Source: Gari tellinella (Eukaryota; Mollusca; Bivalvia; Cardiida; Psammobiidae). Taken from it: a DNA stretch of 64,000 bases. Position numbers and translations under genes: made by a program. This document shows, piece after piece, positions 1 to 7,987 of this stretch. Within the stretch, counting starts at the first letter, position 1. The number at the start of each line of letters is the position of its first letter. The notes under the pieces are model-generated. The model had not been told where the DNA came from, ran no database searches, and saw only the letters and a program-made list of their open reading frames with translations. The stretch lies in the NCBI GenBank assembly GCA_922989275.2, contig OV277869.1, positions 20,656,189 through 20,720,188 on the forward strand, written 5' to 3'.

Positions 1-2859
1 AAAATGGACGCGCAGCTGCCAGACTACGTAGTCGAACCAGCTGGTAAATACGCGAAACAGCTTCTCATACCGAAAGTTGTACGAGAGTCTAATTCGGATC
101 CTATCCTTTGTTTAATAAATCCTACGGATTTTTATAGGCATGTAAACAAAGGCGCAGAGATTGGTCGAGCATACGCGGTGGCCGAGGTGTTACGTGAAGA
201 GTCCGATACATCAATCGGAGAAGACTCAGAAAAGAGTCCGGAACGTGAATTAAACACACAAAAGCGGTGTTCTAATTCGAGAAAGGCTAAACGAAAGAAA
301 AAGCAAAAAGTACCCGAACATCTAACCAAAATGTTTGAGGACTGTAGCAAGGCGTTAGACAAGGAGCAGAGTAGTCAGCTGTCGTCATTATTAATTGAAT
401 TCCAAGATGTTTTTGCCAAAAATGAATTTGATTTAGGTAATTTTTCAGCCTTGGAGCATAAAATTGATACAGGTGACGCAAAACCTATAAAACAGGGTAT
501 GCGTAGAACTCCTGCTTGTTTTGTAGGTGAAGAAGAAGCTCATTTAGAAAAAATGCTTAAAGCTGGAGTAATTAAAGCGTCCACTTCGGATTGGGCTTCC
601 GCTCCGGTTTTAATTCGGAAACGTGATGGAACGGTCAGGTGGTGCATCGATTATCGCGCTCTTAACGATGTGACGACGAAAGATGTATTCCCTTTACCGC
701 TTGTCGATGATTGTTTAGATACTTTGTCAGGCAGTATTTGGTTTTCAAAACTGGATGCTAATTCTGCTTATTGGCAAGTACCTTTACGAGAACAGGATCA
801 AAAGAAAACCGCCTTTTTAACAAAATACGGTTTGTTTGAGCATGTCCGAATGGGTTTTGGTCTTTGTGGGGCTCCTGCTACCTTTGCACGTATAATGAAT
901 TTAGTTTTTCGAGGGCTGTCTTGGAAAACTGTTTTGGCCTTTTTGGATGATATTATAGTCTTAGGTGCCAGTTTTGGGGAACATCTTATTAATTTAAGGG
1001 AAGCCCTTGGCAGGTTAAGACAATATGGCCTCAAATTAAAGCCAAAGAAGTGTACTTTCTTTCAAAACGAAATTGAATTCTTAGGGAGAAAGATTACAGG
1101 GTCTAGTTTAGAAATGTCCAATCATGACATTGAAACAGTTAAAAATTGGCCTGTGCCGTCGAAAGGAAAGGACGTTGAGAGATTTTTAGGCTTAGCAAAT
1201 TATCATAGATCATTTGTTAAAGATTTTTCTAAGATATCAGGACCCTTGTACGAAGTAACTGGCCAGAAGTCTTTTGTTTGGGGCGAAGCTCAGAAAAGAG
1301 CTTTTGAGAAGCTTAAGGATGCCTTAACGACACCGCCTGTTTTGGCGCTGCCAAATATGGAGGATGGTTTCATTCTCGATACAGACGCAAGCGACTTTGC
1401 AATCGGTGCCGAACTCCTTCAAATACAAAATGGGGAGGAAAAGGTAATCGCTTATGGTAGCTTTGCTTTGACTAAGGAGCAAAGGAGGTACTGTACAACT
1501 CGAAAAGAATTGCTGGCAGTGGTAAGGTTTACAAGACAGTATCGTTACTATATGTTAGGCAAGCCGTTTGTAGTAAGAACTGACCATTCAAGCTTAAGGT
1601 GGCTTATGAGATTCCGGGAACCGCAGGGGCAGCTTGCGAGATGGCTCGAAGAGCTGGCGCAATATAACATGGTGGTTAAACACCGTGCGGGGCGTTTGCA
1701 CAATAATGCGGATCCATTGTCCCGAATTGCAACCAATTCGGAGCAGTGCGATGCTTATCGTGCTGGAGTACGCCTGGGGGATTTGCCGTGTGGGGGATGT
1801 AAGTATTGTGAAAAGGCACATGAAAATTGGGCTTCTTTTACGGAAATAGTGGATGACGTGGTACCCTTGGCTAATATGAACGGGTCTAGAACTGTTTCTA
1901 TGGTGTCTAAGGGTGGTCAGGTCATTCATGGGGATTACATCGAATCTGTAGGTCCAGTAGGCGACAATGGCAAGCCGGTTCTTGAGCAAATAGGGTCTGG
2001 TTGGAGTTGTACAGAACAACAAATATTCACTAAAATTGAAAACCCAAGTTTAGTGGATCTGCAAGATCACTCTGATGAGCTGGAAGTTTTCCAGAATGTG
2101 GTAAATAATATTCCATGGGAAGCCGACGGGATCAATGGTAGCCCGGAAGTGGTAAGTGTTAATATGGTTTCCACAAGAACGAGAGTAGAAATTCAGGGTA
2201 ACGTGGAGACTGGATCTAATAATCCAATAGGTGGTGGCGGACAGTCAGATTCCACTGGTGCTGAAAGGCGTGTAAGTTGGGGTTTCTCTCTGGATGAGCT
2301 AGAAAAAGCTCAAATAAATGATAGTGATCTGAAGGTAATAATAGACTGGATTAAGGATGATGGGTACCCTGATGTGCAGTCTTTATTCAGGACAAGTCAG
2401 GCAACTAAGTCACATTGGCTAAATAGGGAGTTGTTTGTCTTGATTGATAAGGTTTTGTATCGGTCAGACCCCGATACAGGTGATAAACTGTTAGTTCTTC
2501 CTCAAAGTCTTAGGGAAGCAGCTATGGCAGCTAATCATAATTTGCCGTCCGCTGGTCACCAGGGGATAGCTAGGTCTCTGGAGCGAACCAAGGAGAAATA
2601 TTATTGGTATGGTATGCGACAGGACATAACTAGTTATGTGACCAGCTGTGAGGTGTGCAATCAGAATAAGAAATCTGATCGACGTGGTAAGTATCCGATG
2701 TCCGAGTATCAGGCTGGGGCACCGATGGAGCGCGTACACCTAGACTTTTTGGGGCCATTACCAAAAACACCTAGGGGTCATGAGTATATTCTGATGATGG
2801 TGGACCAATTCACCAAATGGGTTGAATGTGTTCCAGTGTCAACACAAACGGCAGAATAG
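1..2859 (+). CDS. pol: Ty3/gypsy pol, first segment: RT, RNase H, start of integrase (5' partial)
   Basis: The reading frame is open from the first base, so the true start is upstream; residue numbers here count from the ATG at 4. Reverse transcriptase copies element RNA to DNA: residues about 150-370, with the catalytic FLDD at 313-316. RNase H degrades the RNA strand: about 450-575, with D461, E502, D527 and D570 all present. The integrase N-terminal zinc site is H845, H852, C882 and C885, and the first DDE aspartate is D914. The frame ends at a TAG within the integrase core. The same frame continues past this stop with the rest of the integrase, so this is a nonsense mutation or a readthrough site, not a natural end. 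Residues about 1-150 resemble the linker between protease and RT in gypsy polyproteins. Confidence 0.92.
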   Translation, partial: KMDAQLPDYVVEPAGKYAKQLLIPKVVRESNSDPILCLINPTDFYRHVNKGAEIGRAYAVAEVLREESDTSIGEDSEKSPERELNTQKRCSNSRKAKRKKKQKVPEHLTKMFEDCSKALDKEQSSQLSSLLIEFQDVFAKNEFDLGNFSALEHKIDTGDAKPIKQGMRRTPACFVGEEEAHLEKMLKAGVIKASTSDWASAPVLIRKRDGTVRWCIDYRALNDVTTKDVFPLPLVDDCLDTLSGSIWFSKLDANSAYWQVPLREQDQKKTAFLTKYGLFEHVRMGFGLCGAPATFARIMNLVFRGLSWKTVLAFLDDIIVLGASFGEHLINLREALGRLRQYGLKLKPKKCTFFQNEIEFLGRKITGSSLEMSNHDIETVKNWPVPSKGKDVERFLGLANYHRSFVKDFSKISGPLYEVTGQKSFVWGEAQKRAFEKLKDALTTPPVLALPNMEDGFILDTDASDFAIGAELLQIQNGEEKVIAYGSFALTKEQRRYCTTRKELLAVVRFTRQYRYYMLGKPFVVRTDHSSLRWLMRFREPQGQLARWLEELAQYNMVVKHRAGRLHNNADPLSRIATNSEQCDAYRAGVRLGDLPCGGCKYCEKAHENWASFTEIVDDVVPLANMNGSRTVSMVSKGGQVIHGDYIESVGPVGDNGKPVLEQIGSGWSCTEQQIFTKIENPSLVDLQDHSDELEVFQNVVNNIPWEADGINGSPEVVSVNMVSTRTRVEIQGNVETGSNNPIGGGGQSDSTGAERRVSWGFSLDELEKAQINDSDLKVIIDWIKDDGYPDVQSLFRTSQATKSHWLNRELFVLIDKVLYRSDPDTGDKLLVLPQSLREAAMAANHNLPSAGHQGIARSLERTKEKYYWYGMRQDITSYVTSCEVCNQNKKSDRRGKYPMSEYQAGAPMERVHLDFLGPLPKTPRGHEYILMMVDQFTKWVECVPVSTQTAE

Positions 2860-3795
2860 ACAGCAAGAGCTGCTATAGATCAGTTTTTTACCAGATTCGG
2901 TATGCCATTTCAGGTATTTTCTGATCAGGGTCGAAACTTCGACTCCCAGTTATTCACTGAAATGTGTAAATTGCTAGAAATACATAAGGCAAGAACTACG
3001 CCTTATAGACCTTCTAGTAATGGACAGGTAGAAAGGTACAATCGGACCTTGATGGATGCAATTCGTTGTTTCATAGGTAAGTCACAAAACAAATGGGACT
3101 TGCATTTACAGCAAATTGCTGGTGCTTTAAGGTCGTCAGTGAATCGTATGACCGGGTTCACTGCCAACAAGCTGATGTTGGGTCGCGAGGTAAACACTCC
3201 GGCTCATCTGATGTTTCCGCAAGGAGCAGGTAAGGTCGAAAGTACCGAGGAGTATGTTGTTCATTTGGGGTCTAGTATTCAGAAAGCTCATGAAGTTGCT
3301 CGCAATACCCTACGAACAACCTCACGTCGAATGAAACGTGACTATGACCTTCGTTTATTGGAGCGTAGTTATGAAATAGGGGATCCGGTTTATATTCTTG
3401 ATACCGCAGTATTGAAAGGGAAATGTAGGAAGTTATGCCCACCTTGGAAGGGACCAGGGGTTATTGTAACCAAGTTATCCTCTTGTCTCTTTCGAGTGAA
3501 GGTAAGAAATGCTGTCTTTGTGGCGAACCATGACCGGCTGAAACCATGTCGGGATAGGAAGCTGCCGCATTGGATCCAGCACTGGAAAAACAATCCAGAG
3601 GGAACTTCCATTGTTCGGGGGGCAGATAGGGTCTATTGTTTTTGCCGCAAACCTTGGCAAGGCAGGTTCATGATCCAGTGTGACTATTGCAATGAATGGT
3701 TTCATGGATCATGTGTAGACATTACTCCCACAGATGCCCTGGATATAGATAAGTTCAAGTGTAAGGAGTGTGTCACAAGGGCACGTCGCACTTAG
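2860..3795 (+). CDS. pol: Ty3/gypsy pol, second segment: integrase core end plus PHD finger
   Basis: This continues the same frame as the preceding pol segment after the TAG at 2857-2859; the first ATG is at 2902. Counting from that Met, the integrase core supplies the second and third catalytic residues, D8 (SDQG) and E44 (NGQVE). A basic C-terminal region follows. The last ~55 residues form a PHD-type zinc finger with ligands C246, C248, C260, C263, H268, C271, C287 and C290 (C4HC3 order) and the usual Trp two residues before the His. PHD fingers commonly read histone H3 tails, so the domain could steer integration to particular chromatin, as chromodomains do in other gypsy elements; that role is inferred. 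The frame ends with TAG and overlaps the next open frame by about 47 nt. Confidence 0.88.
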   Translation, partial: TARAAIDQFFTRFGMPFQVFSDQGRNFDSQLFTEMCKLLEIHKARTTPYRPSSNGQVERYNRTLMDAIRCFIGKSQNKWDLHLQQIAGALRSSVNRMTGFTANKLMLGREVNTPAHLMFPQGAGKVESTEEYVVHLGSSIQKAHEVARNTLRTTSRRMKRDYDLRLLERSYEIGDPVYILDTAVLKGKCRKLCPPWKGPGVIVTKLSSCLFRVKVRNAVFVANHDRLKPCRDRKLPHWIQHWKNNPEGTSIVRGADRVYCFCRKPWQGRFMIQCDYCNEWFHGSCVDITPTDALDIDKFKCKECVTRARRT

Positions 3796-3937
3796 TAAAC
3801 CCACGTTCTTTCTTTTCAGAATAACTACAAATAAACCAAACAAACAAATCTCAACAAAAATTAGCAACAAACAAATCAACTCTACCTGGGACTCTCAGTT
3901 AAATCAGCTGAGAGAGTCATCAGCCAAGAACAGGCTA

Positions 3938-5986
3938 ATGAAAACGGACGACGTGACTAGGATGGCGGCTATGCATCCTAGTGGCCGACGCACCGAAGCT
4001 GAGCAGGCATTAAAGCAACAGGTAGAGATTGCTAAACAACAGGGACAGACCAGCTGGCTAAAGGCATGCGCCGAAAAACTGGACACCATGGCTTTTCAAA
4101 CTAGGGAATGGTTGTCAGAAAATGTGCACCAGCTGGGGAAAAAGGCAAAGCCTGCAGAGTCTCCCATGCCAATGGGCCAAACCCGTGATATCCGTTTGAA
4201 GACCCAACCGGATATCAAGGTCATGGGAGAACACTTGGAGCTATTTGAGATGGACACGACCGAGGAGGAACGATTGTTGTTATTGTCTTCACCAGAGCCA
4301 AGTCCTACGCCGTCGAAGCCTGTAAGTCCCGTGAAGCCCATGAGATCGTACAGCGATGTGTTGGCATCAAGGCCAGCCGTTTCTTCACCTGTTGTGGTTG
4401 CTGCTCCGGTTAGCAAAGTGAGGGAGGAGCAATGGCAGCAGGTGGGGCCTGGGCAGAGGATCACAGGTGGGTCTTCTAGTCGAGAGTTTCAAGAGAACTC
4501 GAACTCTGTTAGTCAAAGAGGGAGAGGGAGGACTGTTCGACTAGGTCGCGGCTATAGTAGGAACAATTACAACAATAATCGGGACCGGTATAATGAAAGA
4601 CCCTCATCTGGTAATCGACGCCCACGGTCCGTATCTGGCAGTAGAGGTTCCAGTCCTTTGCGTAAAAAACAGCATACTGGTACCCCGATCTGTCCGGTGC
4701 AGGGCTGTGACGCCAAGTTAACCTGTGAGCACGCTTTTAGTGTTCATCTCCCACTTCTATTCTACCCAACTCTACATGGCTCTGGAGTAGCAAGTAGGCG
4801 AAGAATAGCTCTAGTACACCTTCAGAGGATGGTCATAGGCACTCACAAGTCTCTCAAAGACCTGGCAGACATGGCAGCATCAACTGATGAGGAAACCCGA
4901 TTCGAGGACCCTGAACCCAACCTTGTTAAGGGCATGAAGGAATTCCTCATCACACTAAAGGCCCCAACGCCGAAGAGTTTCCGGATGTATCCGAACTACG
5001 GGGGAGTGGAAACTTTACTCCACTGGAGGAGATTGCTCATCACCGTATCCATCTTATCGGAAGACAAACGGGCATCCTTCCGTGGACTCTTCGAACCGTC
5101 GCCAGAGGAAAGGGAGATGCTGCCACAACTTCCCAAGGGTTTTGACAGTCATTGCCATATTGATAGGTCATCATACAAGCTACGATGTGTGAATGATTGT
5201 CAATCTGTCATTGGAAGTCTGCCAGTGCCTATGGAAAAAGCGGTAGACATCGTGGGAATGGTGGGTGTGTTTTGTGACCCCCAGACCTATCCAAAGGTAC
5301 AGGAATTAAGGAACTTAGTGAGTCAGAACGTTTTTCCAGCGGTTGGACTCCACCCCAAAACAGTGGATGTGACAGAGAAGGACTGGTCAACGCTGGAAAC
5401 TCTTCTCAAACAACCTGAAGTGGTAGCCCTGGGTGAAGTGGGTTTGGACAGAACCGTGGCCTCTTCTATGTGGACAAGTCAAATACTACGTTTGGAAAGA
5501 GTCCTGACACTTCTAGAGGATCGTCACGTTCTAGTGCTACATTGCCGCAGTGCCGGAGGAAGATCCCGCTTGCCCCAGGACGAGGTTTGGCTCACTATGT
5601 TGCATATCTTGCTGTCGTCTAAAGTTAGTCACTCTCAACGGATCCATTGTCATTGTTTCACTGGCACGCTGTGGATGATGAACCGGTGGTTGGAGTCATA
5701 TCCTGACTCCTACTTCGGGTTCACCACTCACGTTAGCGGCCTTTCAAGTGAGGACCATGGGGAGGTCATCGACGCCATTAGACAGTGTGCACCAAGCCGG
5801 ATTCTTCTCGAAACTGATGCTCCATATTTTCCCATTGATCCAAATCTGAACTCTACACCAGCGTTCCTTGGATATTCAGCGGAGGCAGTTGGACAGATTA
5901 GGGGAGAATCCTGGCAGACAGTTTTAAAGTACACGGCAGACAACGCAAGATTCCTGTACCTTGGAGTATCCTCTGAAGGGAAGTAG
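3938..5986 (+). CDS. Retrotransposon ORF3: RG-rich zinc-finger protein with TatD-like DNase domain
   Basis: The first ATG is at 3938 (682 aa). The frame is open without an ATG back to about 3749 and overlaps the pol end in the +1 frame, so a frameshift fusion is also possible. Residues 1-180 are polar and proline-rich, about 190-245 are rich in Arg, Gly, Asn and Ser like RNA-binding tails, and a small Cys/His cluster follows (C252, C257, C263, H265, H270). From about 400 to the end lies a TatD-family metal-dependent nuclease domain: HxH at H405/H407, GE motif E500, H535, HCH at H570/H572 and D627. All expected metal ligands are kept. TatD enzymes are 3'-5' exonucleases or DNases. The ORF sits between pol and the 3' LTR, the env position. 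No signal peptide or membrane segment is seen, so it is not an envelope protein. What a nuclease does for the element is unknown. Confidence 0.85.
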   Translation: MKTDDVTRMAAMHPSGRRTEAEQALKQQVEIAKQQGQTSWLKACAEKLDTMAFQTREWLSENVHQLGKKAKPAESPMPMGQTRDIRLKTQPDIKVMGEHLELFEMDTTEEERLLLLSSPEPSPTPSKPVSPVKPMRSYSDVLASRPAVSSPVVVAAPVSKVREEQWQQVGPGQRITGGSSSREFQENSNSVSQRGRGRTVRLGRGYSRNNYNNNRDRYNERPSSGNRRPRSVSGSRGSSPLRKKQHTGTPICPVQGCDAKLTCEHAFSVHLPLLFYPTLHGSGVASRRRIALVHLQRMVIGTHKSLKDLADMAASTDEETRFEDPEPNLVKGMKEFLITLKAPTPKSFRMYPNYGGVETLLHWRRLLITVSILSEDKRASFRGLFEPSPEEREMLPQLPKGFDSHCHIDRSSYKLRCVNDCQSVIGSLPVPMEKAVDIVGMVGVFCDPQTYPKVQELRNLVSQNVFPAVGLHPKTVDVTEKDWSTLETLLKQPEVVALGEVGLDRTVASSMWTSQILRLERVLTLLEDRHVLVLHCRSAGGRSRLPQDEVWLTMLHILLSSKVSHSQRIHCHCFTGTLWMMNRWLESYPDSYFGFTTHVSGLSSEDHGEVIDAIRQCAPSRILLETDAPYFPIDPNLNSTPAFLGYSAEAVGQIRGESWQTVLKYTADNARFLYLGVSSEGK

Positions 5987-6446
5987 TTTGGCTTACTGGA
6001 CAGGAGTGGGTTTGGTGAGTATGTTGTATCTTACCCAGAGTGACTTTGTTTGGGAATCTGGATTTAGCAATCTAGTTGTTGAATAGAATCATTTTGGGTT
6101 TGTAGTAACTTTTTTATAGTTTCTGGCTTAGCAGTTACTAAGGATGGTTTGTTCATATTGTCTGGATTGGCAATCTGGCTGTTGAATAGAATCATTGTTA
6201 GTTCTGTCATTGAACTGAATAAGACGGTAAGAATTATACTCTCCTTTGTTTCACTTGTCCGGTGTGCCGGCTGAGAAAACTGGAACCAGTTAGTAATATT
6301 CAAAGACCTGGATATTGCAAAAAGGACTGACCAGTTTAGTAATATTCAAAGACCTGGATATTGCTACTCGAAAGTAAAGTCATATTTGAAAGCATAACCG
6401 AAAGCATGTCTGAAAGCATAACCGGATGACCAGAACCTTTGAATAT
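5987..6446 (+). repeat. Non-coding tract before the 3' LTR with short direct duplications
   Basis: No ORF is seen here. An imperfect duplication of about 35 bp containing TGTTGAATAGAATCATT occurs near 6076 and near 6180. A 33-bp block beginning CCAGT(T)TAGTAATATTC occurs at 6286 and 6331 (45-bp period). Short copies of AAAGCATAACCG-like text lie at 6388-6425. Such slippage-type repeats are common in retrotransposon 3' untranslated tracts. Confidence 0.7.
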
Positions 6447-6458
6447 GGAGGGGAAGAG
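6447..6458 (+). promoter_or_regulatory. Polypurine tract (plus-strand primer site)
   Basis: GGAGGGGAAGAG lies directly before the TGTAGTGA that begins the LTR. Position and composition match the plus-strand priming site of LTR retrotransposons. Confidence 0.7.
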
Positions 6459-6748
6459 TGTAGTGAGCACCGGTCCGCTGGTACCCGATCGAGTGTGCCG
6501 AGAGCCAGCGAACTGCCTACGTCACGGACACGCGAACTCCTACGTCACGGACACGTCATCATCCGGGAGCTTTGAGCAACAAGAGTCACTCTTGAAGGTT
6601 ACCTCTTGCTGTGAAGACGCACACTCAAGACATCTACGAACATCCAGCTCTACGCTGAACATCGGTTGGTGAGTTGACTTTATAATTATCCCTAGTAGTA
6701 ATAACATTGCATAGAATTACTATAGTACAAAGTTCTCATGTCACCACA
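6459..6748 (+). repeat. 3' LTR of the gypsy element (290 bp)
   Basis: It begins TGTAGTGA and ends TCACCACA, a TG...CA pair with a 7/8 inverted terminal match. It follows the polypurine tract immediately. No second LTR is available for comparison, so the 3' boundary rests on the inverted tips. A TTTATAATT segment near 6680 could be a TATA-like element. The LTR is shorter than many gypsy LTRs but in the accepted range. Confidence 0.65.
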
Positions 6749-6929
6749 TCTAGGCAGAATTTTCACTCCGAAAAATACAAATAACAGGAATTAGAAAAAT
6801 TACCCTGATCAAAACATAAAGCTGATCTTGGTCTGGGTCAAAATTATCATGAAATTTGCTTTTCTGATCGGCATTTTTCAATAATTGCAGACCTCTCAAA
6901 TCTTTGATCATCTCAGGTGACAGCATTCA
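6749..6929. other. Unassigned sequence
   Basis: AT-rich flank between the LTR and the small ORFs; nothing recognisable. Confidence 0.5.
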
Positions 6930-7070
6930 ATGAATGTCAAAGAGTCTATACGTCAAGCGGTTAAATTGAGAAAAAAATTGTTTGATGAGGTATGGCCTGA
7001 TCTGGTCATTCCAGAAGAAGATGAGATGACCTATAAGGAAGATAAATCATTGACCGAAGACACAGTATAA
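6930..7070 (+). CDS. Short ORF, 46 aa, possible Polinton-type relic
   Basis: The ORF is charged: a basic helical start followed by an acidic tail rich in Glu and Asp. On its own it would be ignored, but it lies 120 bp upstream of ORFs that resemble Polinton/Maverick structural genes, on the same strand. No function can be given. Confidence 0.25.
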   Translation: MNVKESIRQAVKLRKKLFDEVWPDLVIPEEDEMTYKEDKSLTEDTV

Positions 7071-7193
7071 GAATAAATCTCCTCAAACGTCACCATTCCG
7101 TAGTACCTGCGTTATTAAGACTCTCATTCAAGCGATTCTAGATGAAATCGTGACTACGCGAGAAGAGTGAACCTGAATCGGAGAAGTGTTACC

Positions 7194-7627
7194 ATGTCTA
7201 TAAGAATGAATGAATTGCATTTATGTGTGACTAGTCGAGATTCTCTCCATCTCTATAAGAACAACAACCCTGCAGAGTGTTGGATCCAACTGTCTAAATC
7301 CTATAGTTTAGAAGGTCATTGGTCCTGTGCCTTGATTGACTTAGCCCTCGATTGCGATTTTAAACCGAGAAGCTCCCAACTTGTGACCTTGTACAAGAGT
7401 CCTGCATCAGAGACACTCTACTTCCGGTACTGAGAAATATCGAAGTGAATACACGTTACAAGAAATTCAAAACTGAACTCTACATCAACCCTCTCTACGT
7501 ACCTTTGAAAACAAATCGGTTACATACACTGAAGTTGCAGTTACTTGACGAAAACTTGAAACCTGTGGTTTTTAACACAAACGACTTACATTGCGTCTTG
7601 CATTTGAAACGAACATGGGATCCATAG
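7194..7627 (+). pseudogene. Broken Polinton/Maverick-like structural (capsid-type) gene fragment
   Basis: The frame from the ATG at 7194 (good context, ACCATG) encodes a segment with a LHLYKNNNP-type strand followed by LEGHWSCALIDL, a layout like the N-terminal part of proteins found in Polinton/Maverick elements and related adintovirus-like DNA. After the TGA at 7431-7433 the similarity resumes in another frame from about 7445 with a YVPL...LHTL..QLLDE...VLHLKR segment resembling the end of the same protein family. A stop plus a frameshift break it, and it is much shorter than family members. The identification is from memory of family style, so it is tentative. It could be an old viral or virus-like insertion; it is clearly not functional. 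Confidence 0.35.
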
Positions 7628-7755
7628 AAGTCTTCGATAACAAACTGCTCAAATGGATGCCTTATCTTGGTACCCCCGAAGACGTGGAACGTTATTATCA
7701 AAAGACATTAGACCGGAGTGAAGCACAAGAAGCATGGACCAGGGTATTTGTCTAA
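7615..7755 (+). CDS. Small hypothetical ORF, 46 aa
   Basis: Overlaps the end of the preceding fragment by 13 nt and has the same strand. It contains an LKWMPYLGTPEDVERYY segment that looks folded and non-random. It overlaps the next ORF in another frame. Tight overlap of small ORFs on one strand fits a compact viral or Polinton-like gene block. Function unknown. Confidence 0.3.
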   Translation: MGSIEVFDNKLLKWMPYLGTPEDVERYYQKTLDRSEAQEAWTRVFV

Positions 7756-7987
7756 AATGTTACGAGACACGGAAGAGAAATTGAAACAGACGGAAAGGAA
7801 ATTGGAAGAGGAGAACGTGAAATTGAAACGTGGGCCTACAGTCAAGTTAACCACTCCGATGGCTCAAGCGATCGAAATGGCAAAGTCGGAAATCAGACAA
7901 AATACTAAGAACCATAGGGAGGACAAAACTGTTATGCAAGAGCAGGGTAGAAAGGGCAATGATACTTTGAATTGGAACAATTACTAA
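7718..7987 (+). CDS. Hypothetical coiled-coil protein, 89 aa
   Basis: Residues about 15-45 are a run of Glu, Lys and Leu with heptad-like spacing, a probable coiled coil. A segment TPMAQAIEMAKSEIRQ follows and then a polar tail. It overlaps the previous ORF by 38 nt in a different frame and may continue the same ancestral gene after a frameshift. Neighbouring relics suggest a Polinton-like origin; no specific function can be assigned. Confidence 0.3.
   Translation: MKHKKHGPGYLSKMLRDTEEKLKQTERKLEEENVKLKRGPTVKLTTPMAQAIEMAKSEIRQNTKNHREDKTVMQEQGRKGNDTLNWNNY

Larger units (their letters stand above)
1..6748 (+). mobile_element. Ty3/gypsy LTR retrotransposon, 3' portion
   Basis: The window opens inside the element, so the 5' LTR, gag and protease lie upstream. 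What is visible, in order: pol with RT, RNase H and integrase, a C-terminal PHD finger, a third ORF with a TatD nuclease domain, a short non-coding tract with direct repeats, a polypurine tract and a 3' LTR. The order RT-RNase H-integrase and the FLDD reverse transcriptase motif are typical of Ty3/gypsy. One in-frame stop in pol and a missing 5' end in this window leave its activity unproven. The target-site duplication cannot be tested because the 5' flank is outside the window. Confidence 0.9.

Noticed and set aside
4678..4760. ORF3 Cys/His cluster as a gag zinc knuckle (CCHC)
   Set aside because: Spacing does not fit CX2CX4HX4C; left as an unclassified Cys/His cluster.
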